64,000 nucleotides of DNA from assembly GCF_027533645.1 (NCBI RefSeq), contig NZ_JAQAGY010000005.1, forward strand, positions 1 through 64,000. The letters are read 5' to 3'. This document shows, piece after piece, positions 8,387-18,140 of this stretch (position 1 is its first letter; the number at the start of each line of letters is the position of its first letter). Both the position numbers and the translations under genes were made by a program. The notes beneath the pieces are model-generated. The model saw nothing but the letters and a program-made list of their open reading frames with translations, did no database searches and was not told the origin of the DNA. The stretch comes from Paenibacillus caseinilyticus (GTDB lineage: Bacteria; Bacillota; Bacilli; Paenibacillales; NBRC-103111).

Positions 8387-9283
8387 ATGAAGGAAGTGTC
8401 TACGGTTGCGATTTCCAGCGCGCAGGAGTACATCAAGGCGCCGCTGCTCTATAAAGGCAAAGTCCGCGAGATCTACGGTCTCGGCGATCACTACCTCATT
8501 GCGGTCTCGGACCGGATCTCGGCGTTCGACTGGGTGCTGAACCCGGCCGTACCTGACAAGGGGAATGTACTCAACACGCTGAGCAAGTTCTGGTTCGACC
8601 AGACGAGCGAGATCATTGAGAATCACGTCGTGCACGCGGACGTGGACCTGCTCGGCGACATCATTACGGACCGCGAGATCATGAAGAACCGGTTCATGGT
8701 GACGAAGAAGGCCGAACGGATCGATATCGAATGCGTAGTCCGGGGTTACATCACGGGCGGCGGCTGGAGACAGTACCAGCAGACCGGCGAGATCAACGGG
8801 CACAAGCTGCCTGCGGGCCTTCGGAAGAATGAGCGCTTCGAGCAGCCGATCTTCACGCCCGCGGCGAAGAATGACGTTGGCCACGACGAGGACATCTCTA
8901 TCGAGCGGATGAAAGAACTCGTCGGCGCCGAATTGACCGAGCAGCTGCAGGCGAAGAGCCTCCAACTGTACAACTACGCTCATGCCTTCTGTCAAGAGCG
9001 GGGCATTATTCTCGCCGACACCAAATTCGAATTCGGACTGATCGACGGCGAAATCATTCTGATTGACGAGATCTTCACGCCGGACTCCTCACGGTTTTGG
9101 GCGAAAGACAAGTACGAGCTCGATACCGAGATCGACTCGATGGATAAGGAACCAGTGCGGTCGTATCTCGCCGGTACCGATTGGGACAAGAACAGCGAAC
9201 CGGCCCCTCTGCCCGCCGAAGTGGTGGAAGAGACGAGCCGCCGGTACCGCGATATCTATAACCGTTTGGTGCTGGGAGAGTAA
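8387..9283 (+). CDS. purC: SAICAR synthase PurC (long form)
   Basis: A 298-aa phosphoribosylaminoimidazole-succinocarboxamide synthase, which joins aspartate to CAIR with ATP. LLYKGKVREIYGLGDHYLIAV, SDRISAFDWVL, CVVRGYITGGGWRQY and DTKFEFGLI are conserved family blocks. It is longer than the roughly 240-aa Bacillus subtilis PurC and resembles the ~300-aa form also found in yeast and various bacteria. The ATG follows GGGGAGGCGGGAG. Confidence 0.95.
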   Translation: MKEVSTVAISSAQEYIKAPLLYKGKVREIYGLGDHYLIAVSDRISAFDWVLNPAVPDKGNVLNTLSKFWFDQTSEIIENHVVHADVDLLGDIITDREIMKNRFMVTKKAERIDIECVVRGYITGGGWRQYQQTGEINGHKLPAGLRKNERFEQPIFTPAAKNDVGHDEDISIERMKELVGAELTEQLQAKSLQLYNYAHAFCQERGIILADTKFEFGLIDGEIILIDEIFTPDSSRFWAKDKYELDTEIDSMDKEPVRSYLAGTDWDKNSEPAPLPAEVVEETSRRYRDIYNRLVLGE

Positions 9284-9395
9284 ATCCGGCTGCGACCCGG
9301 TGTCCGGGCGGGCTGGTGCATCCTGGCGTAGGCAGTGCGTATGGTGAGAAGTGAACGGACTATTTTTTCTAATGACCTTGGGAGGTACTCATTCG

Positions 9396-9641
9396 ATGTT
9401 AAAAGCGACCGTATATGTAACGATTAAGCAAAGCGTACTGGACGTACAAGGAACGGCGGTGCAGGGCGCGCTGCATTCCATGGGCTTCGACGAAGTAGGG
9501 AAAGTGCGGATCGGCAAATACTTGGAAGTGGAACTGAACACGAACGACCGCGCTGCCGCGGAAGAGCGCCTGAAAGCCATGTGCGAAAAGCTGCTCGCCA
9601 ACACGGTCATCGAAGACTACCGCTACGAGCTGAGCGAATAG
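9396..9641 (+). CDS. purS: FGAM synthase small subunit PurS
   Basis: An 81-aa PurS, the small structural subunit that brings PurQ and PurL together in the three-part formylglycinamidine ribonucleotide synthase of Firmicutes. It opens with KATVYVTIKQSVLDVQGTAV and continues with the typical GFDEVGKVRIGKYLEVEL. Start at 9396 is chosen by GGGAGG ten bases upstream; an upstream in-frame ATG lacks one. Its presence agrees with the short PurL in this operon. Confidence 0.95.
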   Translation: MLKATVYVTIKQSVLDVQGTAVQGALHSMGFDEVGKVRIGKYLEVELNTNDRAAAEERLKAMCEKLLANTVIEDYRYELSE

Positions 9642-9686
9642 GAGCCGGCCGGCTACCTTCAACAAGGATTAGGGAGGACAACAATC

Positions 9687-10382
9687 ATGAATTTTGCGGT
9701 TCTGGTGTTTCCCGGCTCCAACTGTGATATCGACTGTTACAAAGCGGTGGAAGACACAGTAGGCCAGCCTGTGGACTATGTATGGCATACCGAAACGGAT
9801 CTCTCCAAATACGACTGTATTCTCGTGCCGGGGGGCTTCTCCTACGGGGATTACCTGCGGTGCGGCGCGATCGCCCAATTCGCTCCGGTCATGAAAGCTC
9901 TGGTCGAAGCGGCCGAGCAGGGCAAGTACATTCTCGGCATCTGCAACGGATTCCAAATTCTGCTCGAGTCGGGCCTGCTGCCTGGCGCGATGCTCCGCAA
10001 CGAGTCGCTCAAATTCCGCTGTCACGCGGCCATGCTGTCGGTGGCGAACACGGATACGCCTTTCACTAAGGAATACAAGCAGGACGAGCTCATCAACATT
10101 CCGATCGCCCACGGCGAAGGCAACTACTACTGCAGCGAAGAAGCGCTGGAAGACCTGAAGGCGAACAACCAGATCGTATTCCGTTACGAAGCGGGCAACA
10201 ACCCGAACGGATCGGTCGACGATATCGCGGGGATCTGCAACAAGCGCGGCAACGTGCTCGGCATGATGCCGCATCCGGAACGTGCGGTGTCCGAACTGCT
10301 CGGTTCGGCGGACGGCAAGCGGATGTTCACATCGATTTTAAGCACTTGGAGGGAAAAGCATGGCGCAGCAGCTATCGGCTAA
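9687..10382 (+). CDS. purQ: FGAM synthase glutaminase subunit PurQ
   Basis: A 231-aa class I glutamine amidotransferase that supplies ammonia to PurL. The nucleophile elbow is [20 protein letters not shown] (catalytic Cys), with [10 protein letters not shown] and the C-terminal MPHPERA supplying the catalytic His and Glu. The ATG follows AGGGAGGACAACAATC. Its end overlaps the first 23 nt of purL, so the two are translationally coupled. Confidence 0.96.
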   Translation: MNFAVLVFPGSNCDIDCYKAVEDTVGQPVDYVWHTETDLSKYDCILVPGGFSYGDYLRCGAIAQFAPVMKALVEAAEQGKYILGICNGFQILLESGLLPGAMLRNESLKFRCHAAMLSVANTDTPFTKEYKQDELINIPIAHGEGNYYCSEEALEDLKANNQIVFRYEAGNNPNGSVDDIAGICNKRGNVLGMMPHPERAVSELLGSADGKRMFTSILSTWREKHGAAAIG

Positions 10383-12606
10383 GGAACCAACGGCGGAACA
10401 GATTCAGGAACAGAAGGTCTACAAGCAGTTCGGTGTCTCCGATGCCGAGTATGAGCTCGTATGCGGATTCCTCGGAAGGAAGCCGAACTATGTGGAGATC
10501 GGCGTATTCTCCGTCATGTGGTCGGAGCATTGCTCCTACAAGAACTCCAAATCGGTGCTCCGCAAGTTCCCGACAACAGGCGAACGCGTCCTGATGGGAC
10601 CGGGCGAAGGTGCAGGGATCGTCGATATCGGCGACAACCAGGCGGTCGTGTTCAAGATTGAGAGCCATAACCACCCTTCGGCAGTCGAACCATACCAGGG
10701 CGCTGCGACAGGCGTGGGCGGGATTATCCGTGACATCTTCTCCATGGGCGCGCGTCCGGTAGCGGTATTGAACTCCCTGCGTTTCGGGCGTCTCACGAAC
10801 GAACGCGTGAAGTACCTCTTCGAGCACGTCGTGTCGGGTATCGCAGGCTACGGCAACTGTATCGGGATCCCTACGGTCGGCGGCGAAGTCATGTTCGACG
10901 AGAGCTATGAAGGCAACCCGCTCGTCAACGCGATGTGCGTAGGCCTCATCGATCACGACAAGATTCAGAAGGGCGTAGCCAAGGGCGTAGGCAACCCGGT
11001 CTTCTATGTCGGTCCGGCCACCGGACGCGACGGGATCCACGGGGCGACCTTCGCTTCCGAGGATCTTACGGCCGAGTCTGAAGCGAAACGTTCGGCGGTA
11101 CAAGTGGGCGACCCGTTCATGGAGAAGCTCGTCCTCGAAGCGTGCCTGGAGCTGATCGACTCCGGTATCGTCGTCGGCATCCAGGACATGGGCGCCGCAG
11201 GTCTGACTTGTTCCTCGTCCGAGATGGCGAGCAAAGCGGGCAACGGGATGGAGTTGTACCTCGACGAGGTGCCTCAGCGCGAGGAAGGCATGACGCCTTA
11301 CGAGATGATGCTGTCGGAGTCCCAGGAGCGGATGCTGTTCGTGGTGAAGCCGGAGCATGAAGCGCAGGCGAAGGCGATCTTCGAGCGTTGGGGGCTGCAC
11401 TGCGCGAAGGTCGGCAAGGTGACTGACGACGGCAACCTGAAGCTCTACCATAAAGGCGAGCTTGTCGGCGACATGCCAGTTAAGGCCCTCGTCGATGAGT
11501 GCCCGATGTACAACAAGCCTTCCGCGGTACCGGCGTACTATGAAGCGAACGCTTCGGTAGACACGACGCGTTATCCGGAAGTGACGGATCTGAAAGCCGC
11601 ACTGAAGCAGGTCCTGGCTTCCCCTACGGTAGCGAGCAAAGAGTGGATTTATAACCAATACGATTATATGGTTCGTACCTCTACGGTGGTCCGCCCGGGC
11701 TCCGATGCGGCGGTCGTGTCGATCCGCGGCTCCCGCAAAGCGCTGTCGATGTCGACGGATTGCAACGGACGCTATGTGTACCTCGATCCGGAAGTGGGCG
11801 GCAAAATCGCCGTCGCGGAAGCGGCGCGCAATAACGTATGCTCTGGCGCAGAACCGCTGGCCATCACGGACAACCTTAACTTCGGTTCGCCGGAGAAGCC
11901 GGAAATCTTCTGGCAGCTCGAGAAGTCCGTTGACGGCATGGCTGAAGCGTGCCGCAAGCTGAACACGCCGGTTATCGGCGGCAACGTGTCGCTGTACAAC
12001 GAGAATGCGCGCGGCGCGATCTACCCGACGCCGGTGGTCGGCATGGTCGGCCTCGTGCATGACACGGATCACATCACGACGCAGGGCTTCAAGAACGAAG
12101 GCGATATCGTCCTGCTGCTCGGCGAGACGAAAGCGGAGCTTGGGGGCAGCGAATTCCAACACGTCGTTCACGGCGTCACGGAAGGCCGTCCTCCGCAGAT
12201 CGATCTCGACGTCGAGAAGACACTGCTGGATACGGTGCTGGGCGCGATCCAGAAGGGCCTCGTCGCTTCGGCGCATGACTTGTCCGACGGCGGTCTGGCT
12301 GTAGCGCTGGCCGAGAGCTGCATCAGCGGTCGTCTGGGCGCGAGCGTGAACGTGGCGACGGACCTGCGTCCGGACGTAGCCCTGTTCAGCGAGAGCCAAT
12401 CCCGTCTGCTGCTCAGCGCGGTGCCTGAGAAGGCGGCCGAGCTGGAAGCGGTACTGAAGGCAGCGGGCGTACCTGTACAGGTGATCGGCAAGGTGGAGGG
12501 CACATCTCTGCAGCTGCAGGTGAACGGCAGCTCGGCAATCGACGCTGCTGTGGACGAACTGCAGCAAGTTTGGAAGGATGCGATTCCATGTCTGATGAAC
12601 GCATAG
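10360..12606 (+). CDS. purL: FGAM synthase large subunit PurL
   Basis: A 748-aa small-type PurL, the ATP-dependent synthetase part of the PurSQL complex. It carries two repeated PurM-like halves: [19 protein letters not shown] in the first ATP-binding half and [16 protein letters not shown] and [12 protein letters not shown] in the second. It lacks the fused glutaminase of the roughly 1300-aa enterobacterial form, in keeping with separate purS and purQ. The ATG lies 7 nt after GGAGGG. The C-terminus overlaps the start of purF. Confidence 0.97.
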   Translation: MAQQLSAKEPTAEQIQEQKVYKQFGVSDAEYELVCGFLGRKPNYVEIGVFSVMWSEHCSYKNSKSVLRKFPTTGERVLMGPGEGAGIVDIGDNQAVVFKIESHNHPSAVEPYQGAATGVGGIIRDIFSMGARPVAVLNSLRFGRLTNERVKYLFEHVVSGIAGYGNCIGIPTVGGEVMFDESYEGNPLVNAMCVGLIDHDKIQKGVAKGVGNPVFYVGPATGRDGIHGATFASEDLTAESEAKRSAVQVGDPFMEKLVLEACLELIDSGIVVGIQDMGAAGLTCSSSEMASKAGNGMELYLDEVPQREEGMTPYEMMLSESQERMLFVVKPEHEAQAKAIFERWGLHCAKVGKVTDDGNLKLYHKGELVGDMPVKALVDECPMYNKPSAVPAYYEANASVDTTRYPEVTDLKAALKQVLASPTVASKEWIYNQYDYMVRTSTVVRPGSDAAVVSIRGSRKALSMSTDCNGRYVYLDPEVGGKIAVAEAARNNVCSGAEPLAITDNLNFGSPEKPEIFWQLEKSVDGMAEACRKLNTPVIGGNVSLYNENARGAIYPTPVVGMVGLVHDTDHITTQGFKNEGDIVLLLGETKAELGGSEFQHVVHGVTEGRPPQIDLDVEKTLLDTVLGAIQKGLVASAHDLSDGGLAVALAESCISGRLGASVNVATDLRPDVALFSESQSRLLLSAVPEKAAELEAVLKAAGVPVQVIGKVEGTSLQLQVNGSSAIDAAVDELQQVWKDAIPCLMNA

Positions 12607-14174
12607 TTTCCGGACAAGGACAAGCGATGAGCAGACATGAGCGTGCGAAAGGTCTGGTGACGGGAATGCGGCAAGGCAGCGGTAACCAAGAGCAACACGA
12701 TGGTGCGTTCCCTCTCTGGACCGGAGCGTATTATAACGAAGGCGTCGGAGCGTCCCCGGGCGGGCTGTCCGACAAGCTGGGGGAAGAGTGCGGGGTATTC
12801 GGGGTGTTCGGTCATTCCGAAGCCGCCAACCTCTCGTACTACGGCCTCCATGCCCTGCAGCACCGGGGACAGGAGAGTGCAGGGATCTGCGTAGCGGGCG
12901 ATGGCGCATTCAACTATCACCGCGGCATGGGGCTTGTCAAGGAAGTATTCAACAACGACAACCTGGTCCCTTTGGCCGGTTCCTATGCAATCGGGCACGT
13001 AAGGTATTCGACAGCGGGAGAGAGCAAGCTGGCCAATGCCCAGCCGCTCGTCTTCAAGTACCGCGAGGGCGATCTGGCGATCGCAACCAACGGTAACCTG
13101 ACGAATGCGCCGGATATCAAAAAAAGGCTGGAGCGGGAAGGCTCGATCTTCCAGACGACCAGCGATACGGAAGTCGTAGCCCATCTCATCGCGCGTTCGA
13201 AGCACGATGACATCGTGGAAGCAGTGCGCGATGCGCTTCAGCAGATCGAAGGCGCGTATGCATTCTTGTTCCTGACGCGCGACAAGCTGATCGTAGCGCG
13301 CGACCCGCACGGCCTGCGGCCGTTCGTGATGGGCCGTCTGGGCGACGGGTATCTGTTCGCCTCGGAGTCCTGTGCGTTCGACACGGTAGGCGGTCTGTAC
13401 GAGCGGGATATCGAGCCGGGCGAGCTGCTCATTCTCAACCAGCGGACAGGCGAGCTGACACACGATCGTTTTGCGGCTAAGAAGCAGCGGGCGGTCTGCG
13501 CGATGGAGTATATTTACTTCGCGCGGCCGGACAGCGACATCGACGCGGTGAACATCCACTCCGCCCGCAAGCGGATGGGGCGCCAGCTCGCGATCGAATC
13601 GTTCGTGGATGCGGATATCGTCACGGGCGTGCCGGATTCGAGCATCTCGGCGGCGATCGGGTATGCGGAGCAGACAGGCATTCCTTACGAGCTTGGCCTG
13701 ATCAAGAACCGCTACACGGGCCGGACGTTCATCCAGCCAAGCCAGGAGCTGCGCGAGCAGGGCGTCAAGATGAAGCTGTCTGCGGTGCGCAGCATCGTGC
13801 AGGGCAAGCGGGTCGTCATGATCGACGACTCGATCGTGCGCGGCACGACGTCCCTGCGGATCGTGAACATGCTTCGCGAAGCGGGAGCGACGGAAGTGCA
13901 CGTGCGGATCTCTTCGCCGCCATTCAAGAACCCGTGCTTCTACGGGATCGATACGCCGAACCGCGAGGAGCTGATCGCGGCGGTGAAGTCAGTGGAGGAG
14001 ATCCGTCAGGCGATCAATGCGGACTCGCTGCACTTCCTGAGCCAGGATGGGCTCGTGAACTCGATCGGCGGCCCGTCGGGCGAGATCAACCGCGGCCACT
14101 GCACGGCGTGCTTCGATAACCGCTATCCGACGGCGATCCCGGAGGATGCGAAGATCGGCTGCGGCTGCGATTAA
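12588..14174 (+). CDS. purF: Amidophosphoribosyltransferase PurF with N-terminal extension
   Basis: A 528-aa enzyme for the first committed step, PRPP plus glutamine to phosphoribosylamine. The catalytic Cys of the Ntn glutaminase ([11 protein letters not shown]) is residue 68 from the start used here, whereas the Bacillus enzyme has it at about residue 12. The tail [11 protein letters not shown] before it looks like a conserved lineage feature and may be a longer propeptide. The PRPP loop [14 protein letters not shown] is present, as are cysteines for a [4Fe-4S] cluster ([23 protein letters not shown]). Start 12588 follows GGAAGGA, inside the end of purL; a later in-frame ATG is possible. 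Confidence 0.95.
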   Translation: MSDERIVSGQGQAMSRHERAKGLVTGMRQGSGNQEQHDGAFPLWTGAYYNEGVGASPGGLSDKLGEECGVFGVFGHSEAANLSYYGLHALQHRGQESAGICVAGDGAFNYHRGMGLVKEVFNNDNLVPLAGSYAIGHVRYSTAGESKLANAQPLVFKYREGDLAIATNGNLTNAPDIKKRLEREGSIFQTTSDTEVVAHLIARSKHDDIVEAVRDALQQIEGAYAFLFLTRDKLIVARDPHGLRPFVMGRLGDGYLFASESCAFDTVGGLYERDIEPGELLILNQRTGELTHDRFAAKKQRAVCAMEYIYFARPDSDIDAVNIHSARKRMGRQLAIESFVDADIVTGVPDSSISAAIGYAEQTGIPYELGLIKNRYTGRTFIQPSQELREQGVKMKLSAVRSIVQGKRVVMIDDSIVRGTTSLRIVNMLREAGATEVHVRISSPPFKNPCFYGIDTPNREELIAAVKSVEEIRQAINADSLHFLSQDGLVNSIGGPSGEINRGHCTACFDNRYPTAIPEDAKIGCGCD

Positions 14175-14231
14175 GCGGCTCGCTCGGCAGTTGTGCGGCA
14201 TCATCCAAGCCATGACCAACCAATAATCAGA

Positions 14232-14255
14232 GCGGCCGCCATACAACGCGGCCGC
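14232..14255 (+). other. GC hairpin 1 in the purF-purM spacer
   Basis: GCGGCCGC occurs at 14232-14239 and again at 14248-14255. The octamer is self-complementary, so the copies form an 8-bp stem around CATACAAC. No T run follows, so it is not a classical terminator. Confidence 0.7.
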
Positions 14256-14347
14256 CTACATATTACCAAGCGCCGGAATCCGAGGCGTAAGTTTTTGGAG
14301 CGTCCCTTCGTTGGTGAAGGGGCATGGATCTGCTGGAGAGTTTACGT

Positions 14348-14412
14348 GCCGCCTTTGAACCGGAGTTCTTACCGACAGGTAAGTTCATTAGGAACTCCGG
14401 TTCAACAGCGGC
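14348..14412 (+). other. Large two-tier hairpin just upstream of purM
   Basis: TTGAACCGGAGTTC (14355-14368) pairs perfectly with GAACTCCGGTTCAA (14392-14405). GCCGC/GCGGC extends the stem outside a 2-nt internal loop, and TTACC-GACA-GGTAA makes a further small hairpin in the loop. That gives 19 bp in the main stem and no T run. It sits about 70 nt before the purM start in the one large gap (308 nt) of the operon, which suggests processing, attenuation or mRNA protection. Confidence 0.75.
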
Positions 14413-14482
14413 CGAAGGCAGATGCTATGCCCGGCAGCCCGCACGAATGATCGCTCCAACCCACTTAAGGGAGGAAAACCAA

Positions 14483-15526
14483 GTGTCCGATGCATATAAA
14501 CAAGCCGGCGTGGATATCGCGGCAGGCAATGAAGCGGTAGAACGCATGAAGAAGCACGTGAAAACCACGTTTCGTCCCGAAGTGCTCACCGAGCTCGGCG
14601 GATTCGGCGGCCTGTTCAGCCTAAACAAGGACAAGTATGACGAGCCGGTGCTCGTATCCGGAACGGACGGCGTAGGGACGAAGCTGAAGCTGGCTTTTGC
14701 CATGGACAAGCATGACACGATAGGGATCGATGCGGTAGCGATGTGCGTCAACGATATTATCGTGCAGGGCGCGGAGCCGCTCTTCTTCCTCGACTACCTC
14801 GCTTGCGATAAGGTCATACCGGAGAAAATCGAAGCGATCGTCAAAGGCATCAGCGACGGCTGCGTGCAGTCCGGCTGTGCGCTGATCGGCGGCGAGACGG
14901 CGGAGATGCCGGGTATGTACAGCGAAGGCGAGTACGATATCGCCGGCTTCACAGTCGGCATCGTCGACAAGAAGAAGATCATCGACGGTTCGACGATCTG
15001 TCCCGGCGATGTCGTGCTCGGCCTGCCGTCGAGCGGAATCCACAGCAACGGCTTCTCGCTGGTCCGCCGGCTGCTGCTGGAGCAGCAGGGCTACAAGCTC
15101 GATCAGGCGCTCGAAGCGCTCGAAGGCAAGAAGCTCGGCGACGTGCTTATCGAGCCGACTCGCATCTACGTGAAGACGATTCTCGCCCTGCTCGAGAAGG
15201 TTACGATCAAAGGGATGGCGCACATCACCGGCGGAGGGTTCCTCGAGAACATCCCGCGGGTGCTGCCGAAAAACGTCAATGCGCATATTCAGTACGGCTC
15301 CTGGCCGATTCTGCCGATCTTCCATCTCATGCAGAAGGACGGCTCGATCTCGAACAATGACATGTTCCGTACCTTCAACATGGGGATCGGCATGGTAATC
15401 GTAGTGTCCGCCGAAGAAGCGGAGGCGACGCTTCAGGCAGCACGCGAGCTGGGCGAGAGCATCTACCGTCTCGGCGAGATCACGTCCGGCGAAGGTATCG
15501 TGACCTTCGAGGGCGCGGAAGTATGA
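14483..15526 (+). CDS. purM: AIR synthase PurM
   Basis: A 347-aa phosphoribosylformylglycinamidine cyclo-ligase (FGAM to AIR with ATP). GTG start at 14483 is chosen because GGGAGGAAAACCAA precedes it and the protein then begins [18 protein letters not shown] as in homologues; the length matches the Bacillus enzyme. Conserved [35 protein letters not shown] and [14 protein letters not shown] are present. Its TGA overlaps the purN ATG. Confidence 0.96.
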   Translation: MSDAYKQAGVDIAAGNEAVERMKKHVKTTFRPEVLTELGGFGGLFSLNKDKYDEPVLVSGTDGVGTKLKLAFAMDKHDTIGIDAVAMCVNDIIVQGAEPLFFLDYLACDKVIPEKIEAIVKGISDGCVQSGCALIGGETAEMPGMYSEGEYDIAGFTVGIVDKKKIIDGSTICPGDVVLGLPSSGIHSNGFSLVRRLLLEQQGYKLDQALEALEGKKLGDVLIEPTRIYVKTILALLEKVTIKGMAHITGGGFLENIPRVLPKNVNAHIQYGSWPILPIFHLMQKDGSISNNDMFRTFNMGIGMVIVVSAEEAEATLQAARELGESIYRLGEITSGEGIVTFEGAEV

Positions 15527-16152
15527 TTCAGAGGCTGCGCATCGCCGTGTTCGCCTCGGGGAGCGGATCCAACTTCCAGGCGCTGGCGGACGCCGTACGT
15601 ACCGGGAAGCTCGATGCCGACATCGAGCTTCTCGTCTGTGATAAGCCTGAAGCGCCCGTCGTTCAGCGGGCGGTGACGGCAGGCATCGAGACGTTCGTGT
15701 TCCGTCCGAAGGATTACCCCTCCCGTGAAGTCTATGAATCTGAGATTCTCGGGAAGCTGCGCGAGAAGAAGATTGACCTTGTCGTCCTGGCCGGGTATAT
15801 GCGGATTGTGACGCATGTGCTGGTGGACGCTTATTGGGGGCGGATGATCAATGTGCATCCGTCGCTTCTTCCTTCTTTTCCGGGGCTTCATGCGGTACGG
15901 CAGGCGCTTCAGCATGGTGTGAAGATCACCGGAGTCACCGTTCATCTCGTAGACGGAGGGCTCGACAGCGGACCGATCTTGGCTCAACGGGCCATGGAGA
16001 TCCGGCCGGAGGATACGGAAACCACCCTTGCGGGCCGGATGCATGAGATCGAACATGAACTCTACCCGCGGGTCGTCCAGGCGATAGCGGACGGCAGCAT
16101 TAAGCTAGAACAAATCGTGACGAGCATAGAGAAGGATGGGATGAAATCATGA
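15523..16152 (+). CDS. purN: GAR transformylase PurN
   Basis: A 209-aa phosphoribosylglycinamide formyltransferase that uses 10-formyl-tetrahydrofolate. [12 protein letters not shown] is the phosphate-binding loop. LAGYMRIV and [17 protein letters not shown] carry the catalytic Asn and His, and [16 protein letters not shown] carries the catalytic Asp. Both ends overlap neighbours by ATGA-type junctions, so it is translationally coupled to purM and to the transformylase gene that follows. Confidence 0.96.
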   Translation: MIQRLRIAVFASGSGSNFQALADAVRTGKLDADIELLVCDKPEAPVVQRAVTAGIETFVFRPKDYPSREVYESEILGKLREKKIDLVVLAGYMRIVTHVLVDAYWGRMINVHPSLLPSFPGLHAVRQALQHGVKITGVTVHLVDGGLDSGPILAQRAMEIRPEDTETTLAGRMHEIEHELYPRVVQAIADGSIKLEQIVTSIEKDGMKS

Positions 16153-17336
16153 GCCAGACGACGAATCAGAAGAGCGAAATCGAACTTCGCTATGGGATGA
16201 ATCCGCATCAGAAGCAGGCGAAGCTGATCAGCGAAGGGAATCTGCCGATCACTGTCGTGAACGGCGACCCGGGCTTCATCAACCTGCTCGACGCCTTGAA
16301 CGGCTTCCAGCTGGCGCGCGAGCTGCGCCGGGCGACAGGACTTCCGGCTGCCGCCTCGTTCAAGCACGTATCTCCTGCAGGCGCTGCGGTAGCGGCTCCC
16401 CTGACGCCGGAGCTGGCCAAAGCTTACTTCGTCGAGGGTCTCGAGCTGTCCCCCCTGGCAACGGCCTATGCCCGTGCCCGCGGAGCGGACCGCATGTCTT
16501 CCTTCGGCGATGCGGTGGCTCTCAGCGACATCGTGGACGCTTCCACGGCACTGCTGCTGAAGCGCGAAGTGTCCGACCTGGTCGTGGCTCCGGGCTATAC
16601 CCCGGAAGCGCTCGAGATCCTCAAGGCCAAGAAGAACGGCGGCTACCTCATGCTGCAGATCGACCCGGACTATGTGCCGAATCCGGTGGAGACGCGCACG
16701 CTGTTCGGATTGACGCTCCAACAGGAGCGCAACGATGCGGTGATCGATGCTTCCGCTCTGGAGCGTATCGTAACGGAGAACAAGGATCTGCCGGAGAACG
16801 CGAAGCGTGACCTGCTGATCGCGCTCGTGACGCTGAAGTATACGCAGTCGAACTCCATCTGCTATACGCTGGACGGCCAGACGATCGGGATCGGCGCAGG
16901 CCAGCAGTCCCGGATCCACTGTACGCGCCTCGCAGGCGACAAAGCGGACCGTTGGTACCTTCGCCAGCACCCGGCGGCGCTGGGCATGAAATTCCGCCAA
17001 GGCCTCTCCCGTGCCGAACAGAACAACGCCATCGACCTGTGGCTTGAGGAAGAGGTTACTCCGGTAGAGCAGGCGGCTTGGGAAGCGGCATTCGACGAAG
17101 TGCCTGCGCGTCTGACCCGCGAAGAGAAGCGCGAGTGGCTCAAAGGGCTGCAGGGCGTGTCCTATGGTTCTGATGCATTCCTGCCGTTCCGCGACAACCT
17201 TGACCGCGCGAGCCGCAGCGGCGTGAAGTATGTTGTGCAGGCAGGAAGCTCCATGCGCGACGAAGAAGTCGTGAAGGCAGCCAACGACTACAACATGGTG
17301 ATGTGCTACTCCGGGGTGCGTTTGTTCCACCACTAG
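16149..17336 (+). CDS. Stand-alone AICAR transformylase (PurH C-terminal-type, PurV)
   Basis: A 395-aa protein that corresponds to the transformylase part of bifunctional PurH only. It transfers a formyl group from 10-formyl-tetrahydrofolate to AICAR, giving FAICAR. The Lys-His pair needed for catalysis is in SFKHVSPAGAA (about residues 75-85). Other family blocks are RGADRMSSFGDAVALSD, LKYTQSNSICYTLDGQTIG and GAGQQSRIHC. The usual N-terminal IMP cyclohydrolase domain (about 200 aa) is absent; the protein begins right at ELRYGMNPHQKQA. The missing step is supplied by the next gene. The symbol purV has been used for such split forms; I leave the field empty because usage varies. Confidence 0.93.
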   Translation: MSQTTNQKSEIELRYGMNPHQKQAKLISEGNLPITVVNGDPGFINLLDALNGFQLARELRRATGLPAAASFKHVSPAGAAVAAPLTPELAKAYFVEGLELSPLATAYARARGADRMSSFGDAVALSDIVDASTALLLKREVSDLVVAPGYTPEALEILKAKKNGGYLMLQIDPDYVPNPVETRTLFGLTLQQERNDAVIDASALERIVTENKDLPENAKRDLLIALVTLKYTQSNSICYTLDGQTIGIGAGQQSRIHCTRLAGDKADRWYLRQHPAALGMKFRQGLSRAEQNNAIDLWLEEEVTPVEQAAWEAAFDEVPARLTREEKREWLKGLQGVSYGSDAFLPFRDNLDRASRSGVKYVVQAGSSMRDEEVVKAANDYNMVMCYSGVRLFHH

Positions 17337-17399
17337 AATCCGGCGAAGCGGAAGATGGCTTGGGCCATACGAATGCCCTATATACAGGAGGAGAAAGCT

Positions 17400-18128
17400 G
17401 TGACGACAAGAGCCGCTGGAGCGGAACGCTATTTGAAGAGCCTGCAGGAGAACGACTATCCGGGACGGGGCATCGTGATCGGACAAACGCCGGACGGCAG
17501 CAAGCTGGTCCAGGTCTACTGGATCATGGGCCGCAGCGAGAACAGCCGCAACCGCGTGTTCATTCAGGAAGACAATGGGTTCCTGCGCACGGAAGCCAAA
17601 GATCCGGCGAAGCTGACGGATCCTTCCCTGATCATCTACTATCCGGTAAAGCACCTGGGCGGAGCGCACATCGTAACGAACGGCGATCAGACCGATACGA
17701 TTCACGAAGCGCTCGAGCAGGGCGGCACTTTCGAGTCCGCGCTTGCTTCCCGCACATACGAGCCGGATGCGCCTAACTTCACGCCGCGCATCAGCGGACT
17801 GGTGGACCTGGCCGACGAGCAGTTCGCTTACAAGCTGTCCATCCTGAAGTCGAGCGGTAACACGGAAGATCAGACGCTGCGCCATACGTATACCTACGAG
17901 AAGGCGCTGCCGGGCTATGGCCACTGCATCCACACGTACGCAGGCGACGGCAATCCACTGCCTTCGTTCCAAGGCGAACCACAGCTCGTGCCGCTGGCTA
18001 ATGACGCTCAGAGCATCGCCGAGACGTATTGGAATGCGCTCAACAAGGAGAACCGGATCTCGCTGCTCGTGAAGACGATCTCGCTCGAGACGGCGGAAGC
18101 CGAGCTGCTCGTGATCAATAAGGAATAG
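17400..18128 (+). CDS. purO: Archaeal-type IMP cyclohydrolase (PurO family)
   Basis: A 242-aa protein unrelated to the PurH cyclohydrolase domain but matching the PurO family (IMP_cyclohyd). YPGRGIVIGQTPDG, VYWIMGRSENSRNRVF and the later IVTNGDQTDTI and YEPDAPNFTPRISG are characteristic. It would close FAICAR to IMP, the last step of the pathway. GTG start at 17400 is favoured by AGGAGGAGAAAGCT directly before it; an ATG 45 nt earlier lacks a site. It sits between the stand-alone transformylase and purD, exactly where a split purH function is expected. PurO was first described in methanogenic archaea, so its presence here is a non-homologous replacement. Confidence 0.92.
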   Translation: MTTRAAGAERYLKSLQENDYPGRGIVIGQTPDGSKLVQVYWIMGRSENSRNRVFIQEDNGFLRTEAKDPAKLTDPSLIIYYPVKHLGGAHIVTNGDQTDTIHEALEQGGTFESALASRTYEPDAPNFTPRISGLVDLADEQFAYKLSILKSSGNTEDQTLRHTYTYEKALPGYGHCIHTYAGDGNPLPSFQGEPQLVPLANDAQSIAETYWNALNKENRISLLVKTISLETAEAELLVINKE

Positions 18129-18140
18129 GGGGCACTCAAC

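Noticed and set aside
6842..8995. 717-codon open frame on the minus strand across purB and purC
   Set aside because: It is the antisense shadow of GC-rich coding sequence. The plus strand encodes well-conserved enzymes in the same place, and the antisense product is Arg/His/Leu-rich with no motif or ribosome site.
10372..12909. 845-codon minus-strand open frame opposite purL and purF
   Set aside because: Antisense shadow of purL/purF, which are unmistakable.
14232..14412. Hairpins between purF and purM as Rho-independent terminators
   Set aside because: Neither has a T run, and purM to purD must be transcribed, so I list them as structured elements only.
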